This document shows positions 39,549 to 49,795 of a DNA stretch of 64,000 bases, one piece after another (within the stretch, counting starts at the first letter, position 1; every line of letters starts with the position of its first letter). This DNA is from Xanthobacteraceae bacterium 501b (GTDB lineage: Bacteria > Pseudomonadota > Alphaproteobacteria > Rhizobiales > Xanthobacteraceae). Location of the stretch: assembly GCA_000378025.1 (NCBI GenBank), contig KB899087.1:5012920-5076919 (forward strand). Direction: 5' to 3'. The position numbers were made by a program, and so were the translations under genes. Under the pieces are notes generated by a model, which worked only from the letters and a program-made list of their open reading frames with translations, was not told the DNA's origin and did not search any database.

Positions 39549-39817
39549 CTGGTGGAACACGCCCGCATCGCACACTCGGCGACTGTCTGGCTGCGCAATG
39601 CAGAATTCATGCTGCATGTGCGAGAAGTATTCATAATTGTTCTAGGGCGCGTCGCCATTTTTATTTCACACTTGTAGCACGTCGGGGACATGGCCTAGAG
39701 TAAATCGTGCAGATTGGGACTCGATGCCAACAAGTGGGACGCAATGCCCATTTATTGGTATGCCAGCTGGTCTATAGGTCGAGCACATACGCTCCCTGCT
39801 TTTTCAAGAGGCGCAAC

Positions 39818-41254
39818 ATGGCGGACACCTCTGCTGGCAAGCTCTCGCTTCCCGCCCTGACCGCGGTGGTGGTGGGTTCTATGGTCGGCGCCGGCATCTT
39901 CAACCTGCCGGGCCGATTCGCCACCGCGACAGGGCCGTTTGGCGCGATCATCGCCTGGGCGATTGCCGGCACAGGCATGTACATGCTGGCGCGTGTGTTC
40001 CAGGCGCTGGCAGAGAGGCGGTCCGACATCGACGCCGGCGTGTTCGCCTACGCCAAGGCGGGCTTCGGCGACTATATGGGCTTCCTGTCGGCGTTCGGTT
40101 ACTGGCTCGGAAGCTGCCTCGGCAACGTGTTCTACTGGGTGCTGATCGGCTCGACCCTCGGGCGCTTCTTCCCCGAAATCTTCGGCGACGGCAGCACCGC
40201 GACCGCGATCATCGTCTCGCTGGTCGGAATCTGGGCCTTCCATTTCATGATCCTGCGCGGTATCGAGCAGGCGACTGTGGTCAACACCATCGTCACCATC
40301 GCCAAGATCGTGCCGCTGATCGTGGCCATTCTCGCCTTCGTGTTTTTCTTCAATTACGCGCAATTCTCGGAGAACTTCTTCGGCGGTGTGAACATGCCCG
40401 AGAAGACGTTGCTGGCACAGGTGCGCGACACCATGCTGATCACCGTCTTCGTGTTCCTCGGCATCGAAGGGGCCAGCGTCTATTCGCGCTACGCCAAGAA
40501 GCGCTCGGATGTCGGCACCGCCACCATCCTCGGCTTCGTCGCCGTCACCGGCCTCATGGTGGCGGTGACCTTGCTCCCCTATGCCACCGCGCCGCGCGCG
40601 GCCATCGCCGGCGTGGCCAACCCCTCGCTTGCGGGAGCGCTGGAACTCGTCGTCGGGCACTGGGGGGCGGTGTTCATCTCCATCGGCGTTCTGGTCTCGG
40701 TGCTCGGCGCCTATCTCGCCTGGTCGCTGATCTGCGCCGAAGTGCTGTTCGCTGCCGCCAAGTCGCAGGACATGCCGAAGCTGTTCGCCGCGCAGAACGG
40801 CAACCGCGTGCCCGCCAACGCGCTGTGGCTGACCAATATCGTCGTCTCGCTGTTCGTCGTGTCGACCTACTGGTCGCGCGATGCCTTCAACTTCATGCTC
40901 GACATGACCAGCGTGACGGCGCTGTTGCCCTATCTGCTGGTGGCCGGCTATGGCGTTCTGCTTGCGCGCAGCGGTGTCGGCTATGAGGCGACCCCTCGGG
41001 AGCGCGGTCGCGACCAGATCATCGCCTGGATCGCCGTGATCTACACGCTGTTCATGTTCGTCGCCGCCGGGCTGAAATATGTGCTGCTGGTCGCCGTGCT
41101 GTTCGTGCCCGGCACGCTGCTTCTCTACTTTTGGGCACGCCGCGAGCAGAAGGCGCGCGTGTTCACCCGCGCCGAGCTGCTCGTCTTCGGCATCACGGTT
41201 TTGGCCGCCGCCGTCGGTGCCTACGGCCTTCTCACCGGCACCATCACACACTGA
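39818..41254 (+). CDS. arcD: Arginine/ornithine-type APC antiporter (1)
   Basis: The 478-residue protein has about 12 membrane helices and belongs to the basic amino acid/polyamine antiporter (APA) group of the APC superfamily. It has [15 protein letters not shown] in helix 1 and [19 protein letters not shown] in the helix-6 region. Members exchange arginine for ornithine, citrulline or agmatine. It ends 22 bp before arcA, so both are in one operon, and the exchanger most likely feeds arginine to ArcA and exports the product. The ATG 39818 is preceded by AAGAGG. The 269-bp upstream region contains an AT-rich promoter-like stretch. A second homologous exchanger follows arcA. Confidence 0.92.
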   Translation: MADTSAGKLSLPALTAVVVGSMVGAGIFNLPGRFATATGPFGAIIAWAIAGTGMYMLARVFQALAERRSDIDAGVFAYAKAGFGDYMGFLSAFGYWLGSCLGNVFYWVLIGSTLGRFFPEIFGDGSTATAIIVSLVGIWAFHFMILRGIEQATVVNTIVTIAKIVPLIVAILAFVFFFNYAQFSENFFGGVNMPEKTLLAQVRDTMLITVFVFLGIEGASVYSRYAKKRSDVGTATILGFVAVTGLMVAVTLLPYATAPRAAIAGVANPSLAGALELVVGHWGAVFISIGVLVSVLGAYLAWSLICAEVLFAAAKSQDMPKLFAAQNGNRVPANALWLTNIVVSLFVVSTYWSRDAFNFMLDMTSVTALLPYLLVAGYGVLLARSGVGYEATPRERGRDQIIAWIAVIYTLFMFVAAGLKYVLLVAVLFVPGTLLLYFWARREQKARVFTRAELLVFGITVLAAAVGAYGLLTGTITH

Positions 41255-41276
41255 TCGACCAGTCATAGGAGCTCCC

Positions 41277-42518
41277 ATGATGGAAATCCCCTTCGGTGTT
41301 CACTCCGAAGTCGGCCAGCTGCGCAAGGTGATGGTCTGCGCCCCAGGGCGCGCTCATCAGCGCCTGACCCCGAGCAATTGCGACCAGCTGCTGTTTGACG
41401 ACGTGCTGTGGGTCGATGTCGCCAAGCGCGATCATTTCGACTTCATCACCAAGATGCGTGACCGCGGCATCGACGTGGTCGAGATGCACAATCTGTTGAC
41501 CGAGACGGTCGCGATTCCCGAGGCGAAAGCGTGGATCCTCGACCATCAGGTGGTGCCGAACACGATCGGCGTCGGCTTTGTCGACGAGGTGCGCTCCTAT
41601 CTCGACGGGCTGCCGAACCGCCAGTTGGCCGAGACCCTGATCGGTGGCCTGTCGACCTATGAATTCCCTGAGACTATTGGCGGCGAAACGCTGGCGCTGA
41701 TCCGCGACGCGGCCGGGGTGAACGAATATCTGCTGCCGCCGCTGCCGAACACGCTCTACACCCGCGACACCACCTGCTGGATCTACGGCGGTGTGACGCT
41801 CAACCCGCTCTACTGGCCGGCGCGGCACGAAGAGACCATTCTCACCACCGCGATCTATAAGTTCCACCCCGACTTCACCGGCAAGGTGAAGGTGTGGTGG
41901 GGCGACCCCACCAAAGATTGGGGCCTCGCCACGCTGGAGGGCGGCGACGTGATGCCGATCGGCAAGGGGAACGTGCTGATCGGCATGAGCGAGCGGACCT
42001 CGCGCCAGGCGATCAGCCAGGCTGCGGCGGCGCTGTTCGCGCAGGGCGCCGCCGAACGGGTCATCATTGCCGCCATGCCGAAGCTGCGGGCGGCGATGCA
42101 TCTCGACACGGTGTTCACCTTCGCAGACCGCGACTGCGTGCTGCTCTACCCCGACATCGTCGACAAGATCGACTGCTTCTCTTACCGCCCAGATGGCAAG
42201 GGCGGCGTCGAGCTGCGCAAGGACAAGGGCGGTCTTGTCGAGACCGTTCGCGAGGCGCTGGGCCTGAAGGAAATGCGCGTCGTCCACACGGGCGGCAACG
42301 ACTATATGCGCGAGCGTACCCAGTGGGATTCGGGTGCCAACCTTGTCTGCGCCTCGCCCGGCGTCGTGTTTGCCTATGATCGCAACACCTACGCTAACAC
42401 ACTGCTGCGCAAGGCCGGCATCGAGGTCATCACCATTGACGGCTCCGAACTTGGGCGCGGACGTGGTGGCGGGCACTGCATGACCTGCCCGATCATTCGA
42501 GACGCGGTGGACTACTGA
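41277..42518 (+). CDS. arcA: Arginine deiminase
   Basis: The 413-residue guanidino-group hydrolase converts arginine to citrulline and ammonia. The catalytic cysteine is C401 in [11 protein letters not shown]. The other active-site segments are [23 protein letters not shown] and [11 protein letters not shown], which supply the Asp, Glu and His residues. It starts [21 protein letters not shown] with AGGAGC upstream. The usual partners arcB (ornithine carbamoyltransferase) and arcC (carbamate kinase) are absent from this window, so the operon as seen can only produce citrulline and ammonia. Deiminases also act on canavanine. It is flanked by two APC exchangers on a mobile element. Confidence 0.96.
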   Translation: MMEIPFGVHSEVGQLRKVMVCAPGRAHQRLTPSNCDQLLFDDVLWVDVAKRDHFDFITKMRDRGIDVVEMHNLLTETVAIPEAKAWILDHQVVPNTIGVGFVDEVRSYLDGLPNRQLAETLIGGLSTYEFPETIGGETLALIRDAAGVNEYLLPPLPNTLYTRDTTCWIYGGVTLNPLYWPARHEETILTTAIYKFHPDFTGKVKVWWGDPTKDWGLATLEGGDVMPIGKGNVLIGMSERTSRQAISQAAAALFAQGAAERVIIAAMPKLRAAMHLDTVFTFADRDCVLLYPDIVDKIDCFSYRPDGKGGVELRKDKGGLVETVREALGLKEMRVVHTGGNDYMRERTQWDSGANLVCASPGVVFAYDRNTYANTLLRKAGIEVITIDGSELGRGRGGGHCMTCPIIRDAVDY

Positions 42519-42523
42519 AATAG

Positions 42524-42559
42524 CCCCCTCCCTCTTCCCCGATGGGGAGCGGGAGGGGA
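42524..42559. repeat. Hairpin between arcA and the second antiporter gene
   Basis: CCCCTCCC and GGGAGGGG pair around an inner CCCC-GAT-GGGG stem. It resembles the element at 7868 and lies in the 68-bp gap between the genes. It may stabilise the upstream mRNA or attenuate the next gene. Confidence 0.6.
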
Positions 42560-42586
42560 CCCCACCATCGTCGCGCAGGCGCTCGC

Positions 42587-44011
42587 ATGAACCAGCCCAC
42601 GGAACTGAAATTCGCGCTGCCGACACTGACCGCCATGGTGGTCGGCTCCATGGTAGGAGCCGGTATCTTCTCGCTGCCGCAAACGTTCGGGCGGGTCACC
42701 GGTGGTCTGGGCGCGCTCATCGCCTGGGGCATCGCCGGCGGCGGCATGCTCATGCTGGCCTTCGTGTTCCAGACCCTGTCACGTCGCAAGCCGGATCTCG
42801 ACGCCGGCGTGTTCGCCTATGCCAAGAGTGGCTTCGGCAATTATCTCGGCTTCGCCTCGGCGCTCGGCTACTGGACCGTCTGCTGCCTCGGCAACGTGTC
42901 CTATTGGGTGCTGATCAAGTCGACGCTCGGCGCGCTTTTTCCGGTCTTTGGCGATGGCAATACCGTTATCGCCGTGGCGGTGTCATCGCTGGGCGTGTGG
43001 ACCGTGCATTTCCTCATCCTGCGCGGCGTGCGCGAGGCGGCGGCGCTCAATACCCTCGTCACCGTCGCAAAGATCATTCCGATCCTGATCTTTCTCATCT
43101 TTGTGGGCTTTGGCTTCAACGCCGATGTCTTTGCCGCGAATTTCTCGGGTGGCGCGGACGCCGGCGGCCTGTTCGATCAGGTGCGGGGCACGATGCTGGT
43201 CACCGTCTTCGTCTTCGTTGGGATCGAGGGCGCGAGCGTCTATTCCCGCTATGCGCGCAAGCGCTCGGATGTCGGCTTCGCCACGTTGCTGGGCTTCCTC
43301 GGCGTGCTGTGCCTGCTCGTCCTGGTAACGATGCTGTCCTATGGCGTCATGCTGCGGCCGGATCTGGCGGGCCTCCGCAATCCCTCCATGGCGGGCGTGC
43401 TGCAGGCGGTTGTCGGTCCCTGGGGGGCGGTCTTCGTTTCCGTCGGGCTCATCGTCTCGGTACTTGGCGCCTATCTCTCCTGGTCGCTGCTGGCGGCCGA
43501 GGTCCTGTTCTCGGCCGCACGGATGGAGACCATGCCGGCCTTTCTCGCCGCCGAGAACCGGAACAAGGTGCCCGTCGCCGCGCTTTGGCTGACGAATCTG
43601 CTGGTGCAGTTCTTCCTCATCCTGACGCTGTTTGCCGAGCAGGCCTTCCTCCTCGCGCTCAAGCTCACCTCGTCGATGATCCTCCTGCCCTATCTTCTGG
43701 TCGCGGCCTACGCGCTGAAACTGGCGTGGAGCGGCGATACCTATGCCGAGACGCCCAAGGGCCGTGCAGGCGATCTCGTGCGCGCTGGTATCGCGACGCT
43801 CTACACGGTCGGGCTGATCTATGCGGGCGGATTGACGTTCCTGCTGCTGTCGCTGGTGATCTATGCGCCCGGCACTGTGCTCTTCATCCTTGCACAGCGG
43901 GAGCGCGGCCACCGCATCTTCACGCCCATGGAGCGGCTGCTGTTCGCCGCGGCAGCTACCGGCGCGGTGATCGCCATCTTCGGCTTGGCGACCGGGCGCA
44001 TCAGCGTCTGA
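42587..44011 (+). CDS. arcD: Arginine/ornithine-type APC antiporter (2)
   Basis: The 474-residue protein is a paralogue of the antiporter before arcA, with the same helix-1 ([16 protein letters not shown]) and helix-6 region ([20 protein letters not shown]) and about 12 helices. Two exchangers around one deiminase could separate arginine:citrulline from arginine:ornithine exchange. In some lactic acid bacteria two ArcD proteins have such a split of duties. Here, without arcB, citrulline export would be the logical job for at least one of them. This is inference. The ATG 42587 has only a weak ribosome-binding site, consistent with coupling to the upstream transcript. Confidence 0.9.
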   Translation: MNQPTELKFALPTLTAMVVGSMVGAGIFSLPQTFGRVTGGLGALIAWGIAGGGMLMLAFVFQTLSRRKPDLDAGVFAYAKSGFGNYLGFASALGYWTVCCLGNVSYWVLIKSTLGALFPVFGDGNTVIAVAVSSLGVWTVHFLILRGVREAAALNTLVTVAKIIPILIFLIFVGFGFNADVFAANFSGGADAGGLFDQVRGTMLVTVFVFVGIEGASVYSRYARKRSDVGFATLLGFLGVLCLLVLVTMLSYGVMLRPDLAGLRNPSMAGVLQAVVGPWGAVFVSVGLIVSVLGAYLSWSLLAAEVLFSAARMETMPAFLAAENRNKVPVAALWLTNLLVQFFLILTLFAEQAFLLALKLTSSMILLPYLLVAAYALKLAWSGDTYAETPKGRAGDLVRAGIATLYTVGLIYAGGLTFLLLSLVIYAPGTVLFILAQRERGHRIFTPMERLLFAAAATGAVIAIFGLATGRISV

Positions 44012-44295
44012 TCACCTCGACGGCCTTACACGAAATCGCCCCAGCGCGTGACGAGCGCGGGAGCTGCCGACGCTCGGAACGGTCCTTCTGAAGGCCAGCG
44101 AAGGGTTAATTCCGGCCGCAGACATTCATCGGCGATATGTCGGCTTTTCGATTGTAGTCCCCATAACCAGCCAGTCTGCCACCGGCCCCAAATCGGCCAT
44201 TCATCGTCCCCGCAGCTAACGTCGGCTTCTGGCGCATCCTGCAAGTTTGAGGGGATGCCGTGCCGACGGCGACCGAAAGAGCCCGAACAGTTGCG

Positions 44296-45432
44296 TCACA
44301 TGCCGCCATCGCCCGACTTTGCCGCCGTCCCCTGCAGGTTCAGGTGGTAGCGCGTATATCGGCGCTCGCCGGTGCGCGTCAGGGCGCCTTTCTCGACCAG
44401 ATCGTGCAGGTCGCGCGTGGCGGTGGAGCGTGAGGTGGCGGTGATCGCGAGGTAGTTCTCCGCGCTCAGGCCTCCCGTGAAGCCGCCAGGGCCCTCACGG
44501 AAGAGACGGGCGATCACCTTTTCCTGCCGTTCGTTCAGCTTGTCGCGGAAGCGATCGTAACAATGTGCCTTGGCGATCTGGAAGGCGACGCGGCCGAGCG
44601 TCGTCTCCTGGGCCGCGATGATCGTTTCCGCGAAATAGACCAGCCAGTCCGTGACATCGAGCGTCCGCTGGTGAATTTCGAGCTGGTCCTAATAGGCCTT
44701 GCGGTGCGGCTCGATGGTATGGGCGAGCGCGATCAGGGTCGGTTGCCCGATGTTCTGGGCGAGGGACTTTTCCGCCAGGGTTCGGCCGATGCGTCCGCTG
44801 CCGTCCTCGAAGGGATGGATGCTCTCGAAATAAAGATGCCCGATCCCGGCCCGGGTGAGTGCTGGCAAGGGCGTTTCGCCGTCGGGGGCCGAGCCATTGA
44901 ACCAGGCGAGATAGGCGGCCATCTCTTCCGGAACCCGGGAGGATGGCGGCGCCTCGAAATGCACGGTCGGCCGATCCTGGCGGCCAGACACGATCTGCAT
45001 CGCGTCTTCATGGCGACGGTAGCCGCCGATCGTCTCCAGATGCCGACTGTCGGCCATCAGCATGCGGTGCCAGCGGAACAGCGCGTCAGCGTCAAGGGGA
45101 TCCGCCCTGCTCCGATAGAGATCGACCATCATCTCCGCGATGCCACGCTCTTTCGGCTTCACGTTGCGATTGTCGGTGTCGAGGCCGAGCTGACGGCGCA
45201 GGGAGGATTGCACGCTGAGGCGATCCAGCGTCTCCCCTTCAATCGTGCTGGTCTTGACGGCCTCGTCACTGAGAAGTTCGATCCGCAGCAGGTCCCGCTC
45301 GTCATCGCTCACATGCCGGACCGCACCGATCACCTCGCCAGTGAGCAGCAGGAACCGCCGCTCCAGAGGTTCGAGGGCAACCGGATCATAGGCAAAATGC
45401 GGCCAGCCGTGCTGCGTCCAGTTCCACACCAT
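44296..45432 (-). pseudogene. Fic family protein with an in-frame TAG stop
   Basis: The first 247 codons (from ATG 45432) encode a DUF4172-like N-terminus, an inhibitory helix motif TSTIEG typical of autoinhibited Fic enzymes, and the AMPylation motif HPFEDGSGRIGR at about 209-220, where the usual asparagine of GNGR is serine. The frame then meets TAG at 44687-44689 and continues open as DQLEIHQRTLD through a winged-helix tail to 44296. Relatives read HRKAYYDQLE here, so one tyrosine codon has become amber. The catalytic part could still be made without its C-terminal DNA-binding-like tail. It stands alone between arcD and trbB on the opposite strand. Confidence 0.85.
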
Positions 45433-45773
45433 GAGCGATAGTGTCTCCCACTATAGCTCACAGAATAGCGGATACGTGATTGATAGATAGCCGTCCTATC
45501 GTTCATGGCAGAGCCGCGCCATCGCGCCCCGCGGGCTGATCGAACGGCCCCATCCCATTTCTTGCGCTGGCAAAGGGAGCATTGTTTCAAGCCGTGAAGC
45601 GGAGACTCGCCATGCCGCTTCCGATCGCCTCACAGCAGGTCCGCCGTTCGCCTGTCGTTGCACGCCACGCTGCGACGCTGATCGAATCCCGTTGAACCGG
45701 CCTAATATCGGGCTCTTTTAATCATCCCCACCCGGGATGAGATCGTCATGACCCCGGCATTGTCGGGGTTCGC
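45433..45773. other. Region between fic and trbB with leader hairpins
   Basis: No relaxase, coupling protein or CopG gene, which normally precede trbB, is present. A 28-codon frame at about 45612-45695 is too short to call. Two stems occur before trbB: TCATCCC-N5-GGGATGA (45722-45740) and ACCCCG-N7-CGGGGT (45751-45769). Confidence 0.55.
45751..45769 (+). promoter_or_regulatory. Hairpin covering the trbB ribosome-binding site
   Basis: The right arm CGGGGT includes the only G-rich sequence before the trbB ATG at 45774, so folding would hide the translation start. It may instead be a dispersed genomic repeat of the GACCCCGG type. Confidence 0.4.
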
Positions 45774-46745
45774 ATGGCGGCAGCACATCATCATCCGGGT
45801 TTTGCCCGCGGCGCGCGGATGCTGCGCACGGCGCTGGGTCCGGCGATCACTCGGCATCTGGAAGACCCGGCCGTCGTCGAGGTGATGCTGAACCCGGACG
45901 GGCGGCTGTGGATCGACCGTCTCTCGGAGGGACTGTCCGACACGGGTGGGCGGCTCTCCCCCGCTGACGGCGAACGCATCGTGCGGCTCGTCGCGCACCA
46001 TGTCGGTGCCGAGGTCCATGCGGGAGCTCCGCGTGTTTCAGCAGAGCTGCCCGAGACGGGAGAGCGGTTCGAGGGACTGCTGCCGCCGGTCGTGGCGGCG
46101 CCGACATTTGCCATCCGCAAGCCCGCCGTCGCGGTGTTCACGCTTGAGGACTATGTCCGCGCCGGGATCATGTCGGCCGGGCACGCTGGCGCTTTGCGCC
46201 AGTGTGTTGCCTCTCGCGCCAACATATTGGTGGCCGGCGGCACCTCGACGGGTAAGACCACGCTGACCAATGCGCTGCTCGCCGAGGTCGCAAAAACCTC
46301 CGATCGCGTCGTTCTCATCGAGGATACGCGCGAACTGCAATGCGCGGCGCCGAACCTCGTTGCCCTGCGCACCAAGGACGGGGTCGCCTCGCTGTCCGAG
46401 TTGGTCCGGTCAGCGCTGCGGCTGCGCCCCGATCGCATCCCCATCGGCGAGGTGCGTGGCGCCGAGGCGCTCGACCTATTGAAGGCCTGGGGCACCGGCC
46501 ATCCCGGCGGAATCGGCACCATCCATTCCGGCAGCGCGCTCGGCGCGCTGCGGCGGATGGAGCAGCTCATTCAGGAAGCCGTCGTCACCGTCCCGCGCGC
46601 GCTGATCGCCGAGACCATCAATCTCGTGGCCGTGCTCTCCGGCCGCGGCGCGGCACGCCGGCTCACAGAACTCGCCCATGTCGAGGGCCTCGGCCCCGAT
46701 GGCGACTACCGCGTCACCCCTGTCCTTACCGGAGACCATCAATGA
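45774..46745 (+). CDS. trbB: Conjugal transfer ATPase TrbB
   Basis: The 323-residue hexameric secretion ATPase (VirB11 class) powers assembly of the mating-pair type IV secretion system at the cytoplasmic face of the inner membrane. The N-terminal domain (about 15-140) precedes a RecA-like domain with Walker [10 protein letters not shown] (K161 at its centre), [11 protein letters not shown], and the His-box segment [15 protein letters not shown]. It is first in a tightly packed trb operon; its TGA overlaps the trbC ATG (ATGA). The sequence is intact. A second start at M16 is possible. Confidence 0.96.
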   Translation: MAAAHHHPGFARGARMLRTALGPAITRHLEDPAVVEVMLNPDGRLWIDRLSEGLSDTGGRLSPADGERIVRLVAHHVGAEVHAGAPRVSAELPETGERFEGLLPPVVAAPTFAIRKPAVAVFTLEDYVRAGIMSAGHAGALRQCVASRANILVAGGTSTGKTTLTNALLAEVAKTSDRVVLIEDTRELQCAAPNLVALRTKDGVASLSELVRSALRLRPDRIPIGEVRGAEALDLLKAWGTGHPGGIGTIHSGSALGALRRMEQLIQEAVVTVPRALIAETINLVAVLSGRGAARRLTELAHVEGLGPDGDYRVTPVLTGDHQ

Positions 46746-47074
46746 TCCGATCGCTCCTTCGCGCTGGCAACGCATCCCGGCTGGCTGCGTCTGTCACCTG
46801 CGTTAGCCTGATGGCCACGGCCAGCGCTCATGCCTCTGGTTCCTCCATGCCGTGGGAGGCGCCGCTGCAATCCATCCTTCAATCGATCGAAGGCCCCGTC
46901 GCCAAGATCATCGCCGTCATTGTCATCATTTCGACCGGGCTGGCACTGGCCTTCGGCGACACCTCGGGCGGCTTCCGGCGGCTGATCCAGATCGTGTTCG
47001 GCCTGTCGATCGCCTTCGCCGCCTCGAGCTTCTTCCTGTCGTTCTTCTCCTTCGGCGGCGGAGCGCTGGTCTGA
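46742..47074 (+). CDS. trbC: Conjugal pilin TrbC
   Basis: The 110-residue pre-pilin of the conjugative pilus (VirB2 class) has a basic N-terminus, a long signal sequence cleaved near ASAHA, then two membrane helices (about 52-72 and 82-105) with a short polar loop FGDTSGGFRR between them. The ATG overlaps the trbB stop and its own stop overlaps the trbD start. Length and layout are normal for the TrbC/VirB2 family. Confidence 0.93.
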   Translation: MIRSLLRAGNASRLAASVTCVSLMATASAHASGSSMPWEAPLQSILQSIEGPVAKIIAVIVIISTGLALAFGDTSGGFRRLIQIVFGLSIAFAASSFFLSFFSFGGGALV

Positions 47075-47343
47075 TGGCCGAGACGGTTGAGGTCCCCGGG
47101 TTCAGCGTTCCGGTCCATCGGGCGCTGACCGAACCGATTTTGCTCGGCGGCGCGCCGCGTGCCATCGCCATCGTCAATGGCACGCTTGCCGGGGCCGTGG
47201 GTCTCGGCCTGCGGCTCTGGCTGGTCGGCCTCGCCATCGGGGTGATCGGACATGTCGCGGCAGTGTGGGCGGCGAAGCGCGATCCGCTCTTCGTCGAGGT
47301 GGTGCGTCGGCATCTGCGTATCCCCGCGCATCTCTCGGTCTGA
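47074..47343 (+). CDS. trbD: Conjugal transfer protein TrbD
   Basis: The 89-residue protein is the VirB3-class inner-membrane component. It starts with a short polar segment (VPGFSVPVHRALTEPILLGGAPR) and has one or two hydrophobic helices at about 34-68, then a basic, His-containing end RRHLRIPAHLSV. TrbD interacts with the TrbE ATPase in related systems. The start overlaps the trbC stop by one base, and trbE follows 10 bp later. The sequence is intact and typical. Confidence 0.93.
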   Translation: MAETVEVPGFSVPVHRALTEPILLGGAPRAIAIVNGTLAGAVGLGLRLWLVGLAIGVIGHVAAVWAAKRDPLFVEVVRRHLRIPAHLSV

Positions 47344-47353
47344 GCGGGGTGCC

Positions 47354-49795
47354 ATGATGATGAACCTTGCCGAGTATCGCAGCCGCAACCGTCGCCTTGC
47401 CGACTTCCTGCCCTGGGCGGCGCTCGCCGCGCCGGGCATCGTTCTGAACAAGGACGGCTCGTTCCAGCGCACGGCGCGTTTTCGCGGGCCGGATCTCGAC
47501 AGCGCCGTGCCCGCCGAGCTGGTCGCGGTCGCCGGGCGCCTCAATAATGCCTTCCGCCGCCTCGGCTCGGGATGGGCGATCTTCGTGGAGGCGCAGCGCC
47601 ATGCCGCCGCGACCTATCCGGCAGGAACCTTCCCCGATGCCGCCTCCGCTTTGGTCGATGCCGAGCGGCGGGCCGATTTCGAAGAGGCAGGCAGCCATTT
47701 CGAGTCGAGCTATTTCCTGAGCTTCACCTATCTGCCGCCGGCCGAGGACGCGGCGCGCACCGAAGGCTGGCTCTATGAGGGCCGCGATCAGGCGGGCCTT
47801 GATCCCCATGAGACGTTACGCGGCTTTGCCGACCGAACCGATCGCCTTCTCAATCTGATCGATGCCTTCATGCCGGAATGCCAATGGCTCGATGACGCCG
47901 AGACGCTGACCTACCTGCATGGCTGTGTCTCGACGCACAGGCACCGCGTTCGCGTGCCCGAGACGCCGATCTATCTCGATGCCCTGCTTGCCGATCAACC
48001 GCTCACCGGCGGGCTGGAGCCACGCCTTGGCGACCAGCATCTGCGGGTGCTGACCATCACCGGCTTTCCCACGGTGACGACGCCCGGCCTTCTCGATGAG
48101 CTCAACCGGCTGGCCTTTCCCTATCGCTGGTCCACACGGGCGATCCGGCTCGACAAGACGGATGCGGTCCGGCTGCTCACCAGGATCCGCCGCCAGTGGT
48201 TCGCCAAGCGCAAATCGATTGCCGCCATCCTCAAGGAGGTGATGACGAACGAGGCCTCCGTCCTTGTGGGCTCGGATGCCGCAAACAAGGCGGAAGATGC
48301 CGACCTCGCCCTGCAAGAGCTCGGCGCGGATCACGCCGGCATCGCCTATGTCACCGCGACGGTGACGGTGTGGGACGCCGATTCGCGCATCGCCAACGAG
48401 AAACTGCGACGGGTCGAGAAGGTCATCCAGGGTCGCGACTTCACGGTGATGACCGAGACCATCAACGCCGTCGACGCCTGGCTCGGCAGCTTGCCCGGCC
48501 ACGTCTATGCCAATGTCCGCCAGCCGCCGATCTCGACGCTCAATCTCGCCCACATGATCCCGCTGTCAGCGGTGTGGGCCGGCGAGAGTACCGACGCGCA
48601 TTTCGATGCACCGCCGCTGCTGTTCGGCAAGACCGAGGGCTCGACTCCGTTCCGCTTCTGCCTCCATGTCGGCGATGTTGGCCACACTCTCGTCGTCGGC
48701 CCGACCGGCGCGGGCAAATCCGTGCTGCTGGCGCTGATGGCGCTGCAGTTCCGGCGCTATGCGAGAGCCCAAGTCTTCGCCTTCGATTTTGGTGGCTCGA
48801 TCCGGGCCGCAGCACTCGCCATGGGCGGTGACTGGCACGATCTCGGTGGCGGGCTCAGCGAGGGGAGCGCGGAGAGCGTTTCGCTCCAGCCACTCGCGCG
48901 CATTGATGAAGCCGCGGAGCGCGCTTGGGCCGCAGACTGGCTCACTGCCATCCTCACCCGCGAAGGTGTTCCCATCACGCCGCAGGTGAAGGAGCACATC
49001 TGGACGGCGTTGACCTCGCTCGCCTCGGCGCCGGTCGAGGAGCGCACCCTCACAGGATTCTGCGTCCTCTTAGCGTCCAACGACCTGAAGCAGGCGCTGC
49101 GTCCCTATTGCCTCGGCGGGGCATGGGGCCGGTTACTCGACGCCGAAAGCGAGCATCTGGGTTCGGCCACGGTCCAAGCCTTCGAGACCGAGGGGCTGAT
49201 CGGCACGGAAGCCGCGCCGGCGGTTCTGGCCTATCTGTTCCATCGGATCGAGGACCGGCTCGACGGATCACCGACCCTCCTCATCATTGATGAAGGCTGG
49301 CTGGCCCTCGATGATGACGCCTTCGCCGGCCAGCTGCGGGAATGGCTGAAGACGCTGCGCAAGAAGAACGCCTCCGTCATTTTCGCCACGCAATCGCTGT
49401 CCGACATCGATGGCAGCGCCATTGCACCGGCTATCATCGAGAGCTGCCCGACACGTCTTCTGCTCCCCAATGAGCGGGCCATCGAGCCGCAGATCACCGC
49501 CATCTATCGCCGCTTCGGCCTGAACGACCGCCAGATCGAGATCCTCGCGCGGGCGACCCCGAAGCGCGACTATTACTGCCAGTCGCGGCGCGGCAACCGG
49601 CTGTTTGAGCTCGGCCTCAGCGAGGTCGCGCTGGCGCTGTGCGCTGCATCCTCCAAGACCGACCAGCAGGCCATCGACAAGGTCTTCGCCGCGTACGGTC
49701 GCGACGGCTTCCTGGACGCTTGGCTGCGTCATCGCGGCCTCGGCTGGGCCGCCGACCTCCTTCCCAACCTCACCAATCTGGAGACGCAGCCATGA
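47354..49795 (+). CDS. trbE: Conjugal transfer ATPase TrbE
   Basis: The 813-residue VirB4-class ATPase drives pilus biogenesis. The N-terminal half (about 1-430) is the CagE/TrbE domain with the start NLAEYRSRNRRLADFLPWAAL. The C-terminal motor carries Walker A GPTGAGKSV (K455) and Walker B LLIIDEGWLAL (D646, E647), followed by KKNASVIFATQSLSDI. I start at ATG 47354; three methionines in a row make the exact codon uncertain. The stop overlaps trbJ. No frameshift is seen over 2.4 kb, which argues that the mating apparatus is still under selection. Confidence 0.96.
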   Translation: MMMNLAEYRSRNRRLADFLPWAALAAPGIVLNKDGSFQRTARFRGPDLDSAVPAELVAVAGRLNNAFRRLGSGWAIFVEAQRHAAATYPAGTFPDAASALVDAERRADFEEAGSHFESSYFLSFTYLPPAEDAARTEGWLYEGRDQAGLDPHETLRGFADRTDRLLNLIDAFMPECQWLDDAETLTYLHGCVSTHRHRVRVPETPIYLDALLADQPLTGGLEPRLGDQHLRVLTITGFPTVTTPGLLDELNRLAFPYRWSTRAIRLDKTDAVRLLTRIRRQWFAKRKSIAAILKEVMTNEASVLVGSDAANKAEDADLALQELGADHAGIAYVTATVTVWDADSRIANEKLRRVEKVIQGRDFTVMTETINAVDAWLGSLPGHVYANVRQPPISTLNLAHMIPLSAVWAGESTDAHFDAPPLLFGKTEGSTPFRFCLHVGDVGHTLVVGPTGAGKSVLLALMALQFRRYARAQVFAFDFGGSIRAAALAMGGDWHDLGGGLSEGSAESVSLQPLARIDEAAERAWAADWLTAILTREGVPITPQVKEHIWTALTSLASAPVEERTLTGFCVLLASNDLKQALRPYCLGGAWGRLLDAESEHLGSATVQAFETEGLIGTEAAPAVLAYLFHRIEDRLDGSPTLLIIDEGWLALDDDAFAGQLREWLKTLRKKNASVIFATQSLSDIDGSAIAPAIIESCPTRLLLPNERAIEPQITAIYRRFGLNDRQIEILARATPKRDYYCQSRRGNRLFELGLSEVALALCAASSKTDQQAIDKVFAAYGRDGFLDAWLRHRGLGWAADLLPNLTNLETQP

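Noticed and set aside
39750..39775. TGGTATGCCAGCTGGTC upstream of the first arginine antiporter as a seventh GntR-type site
   Set aside because: Only the left arm matches; the right arm does not, and the arginine genes lie on foreign DNA with AraC regulators.
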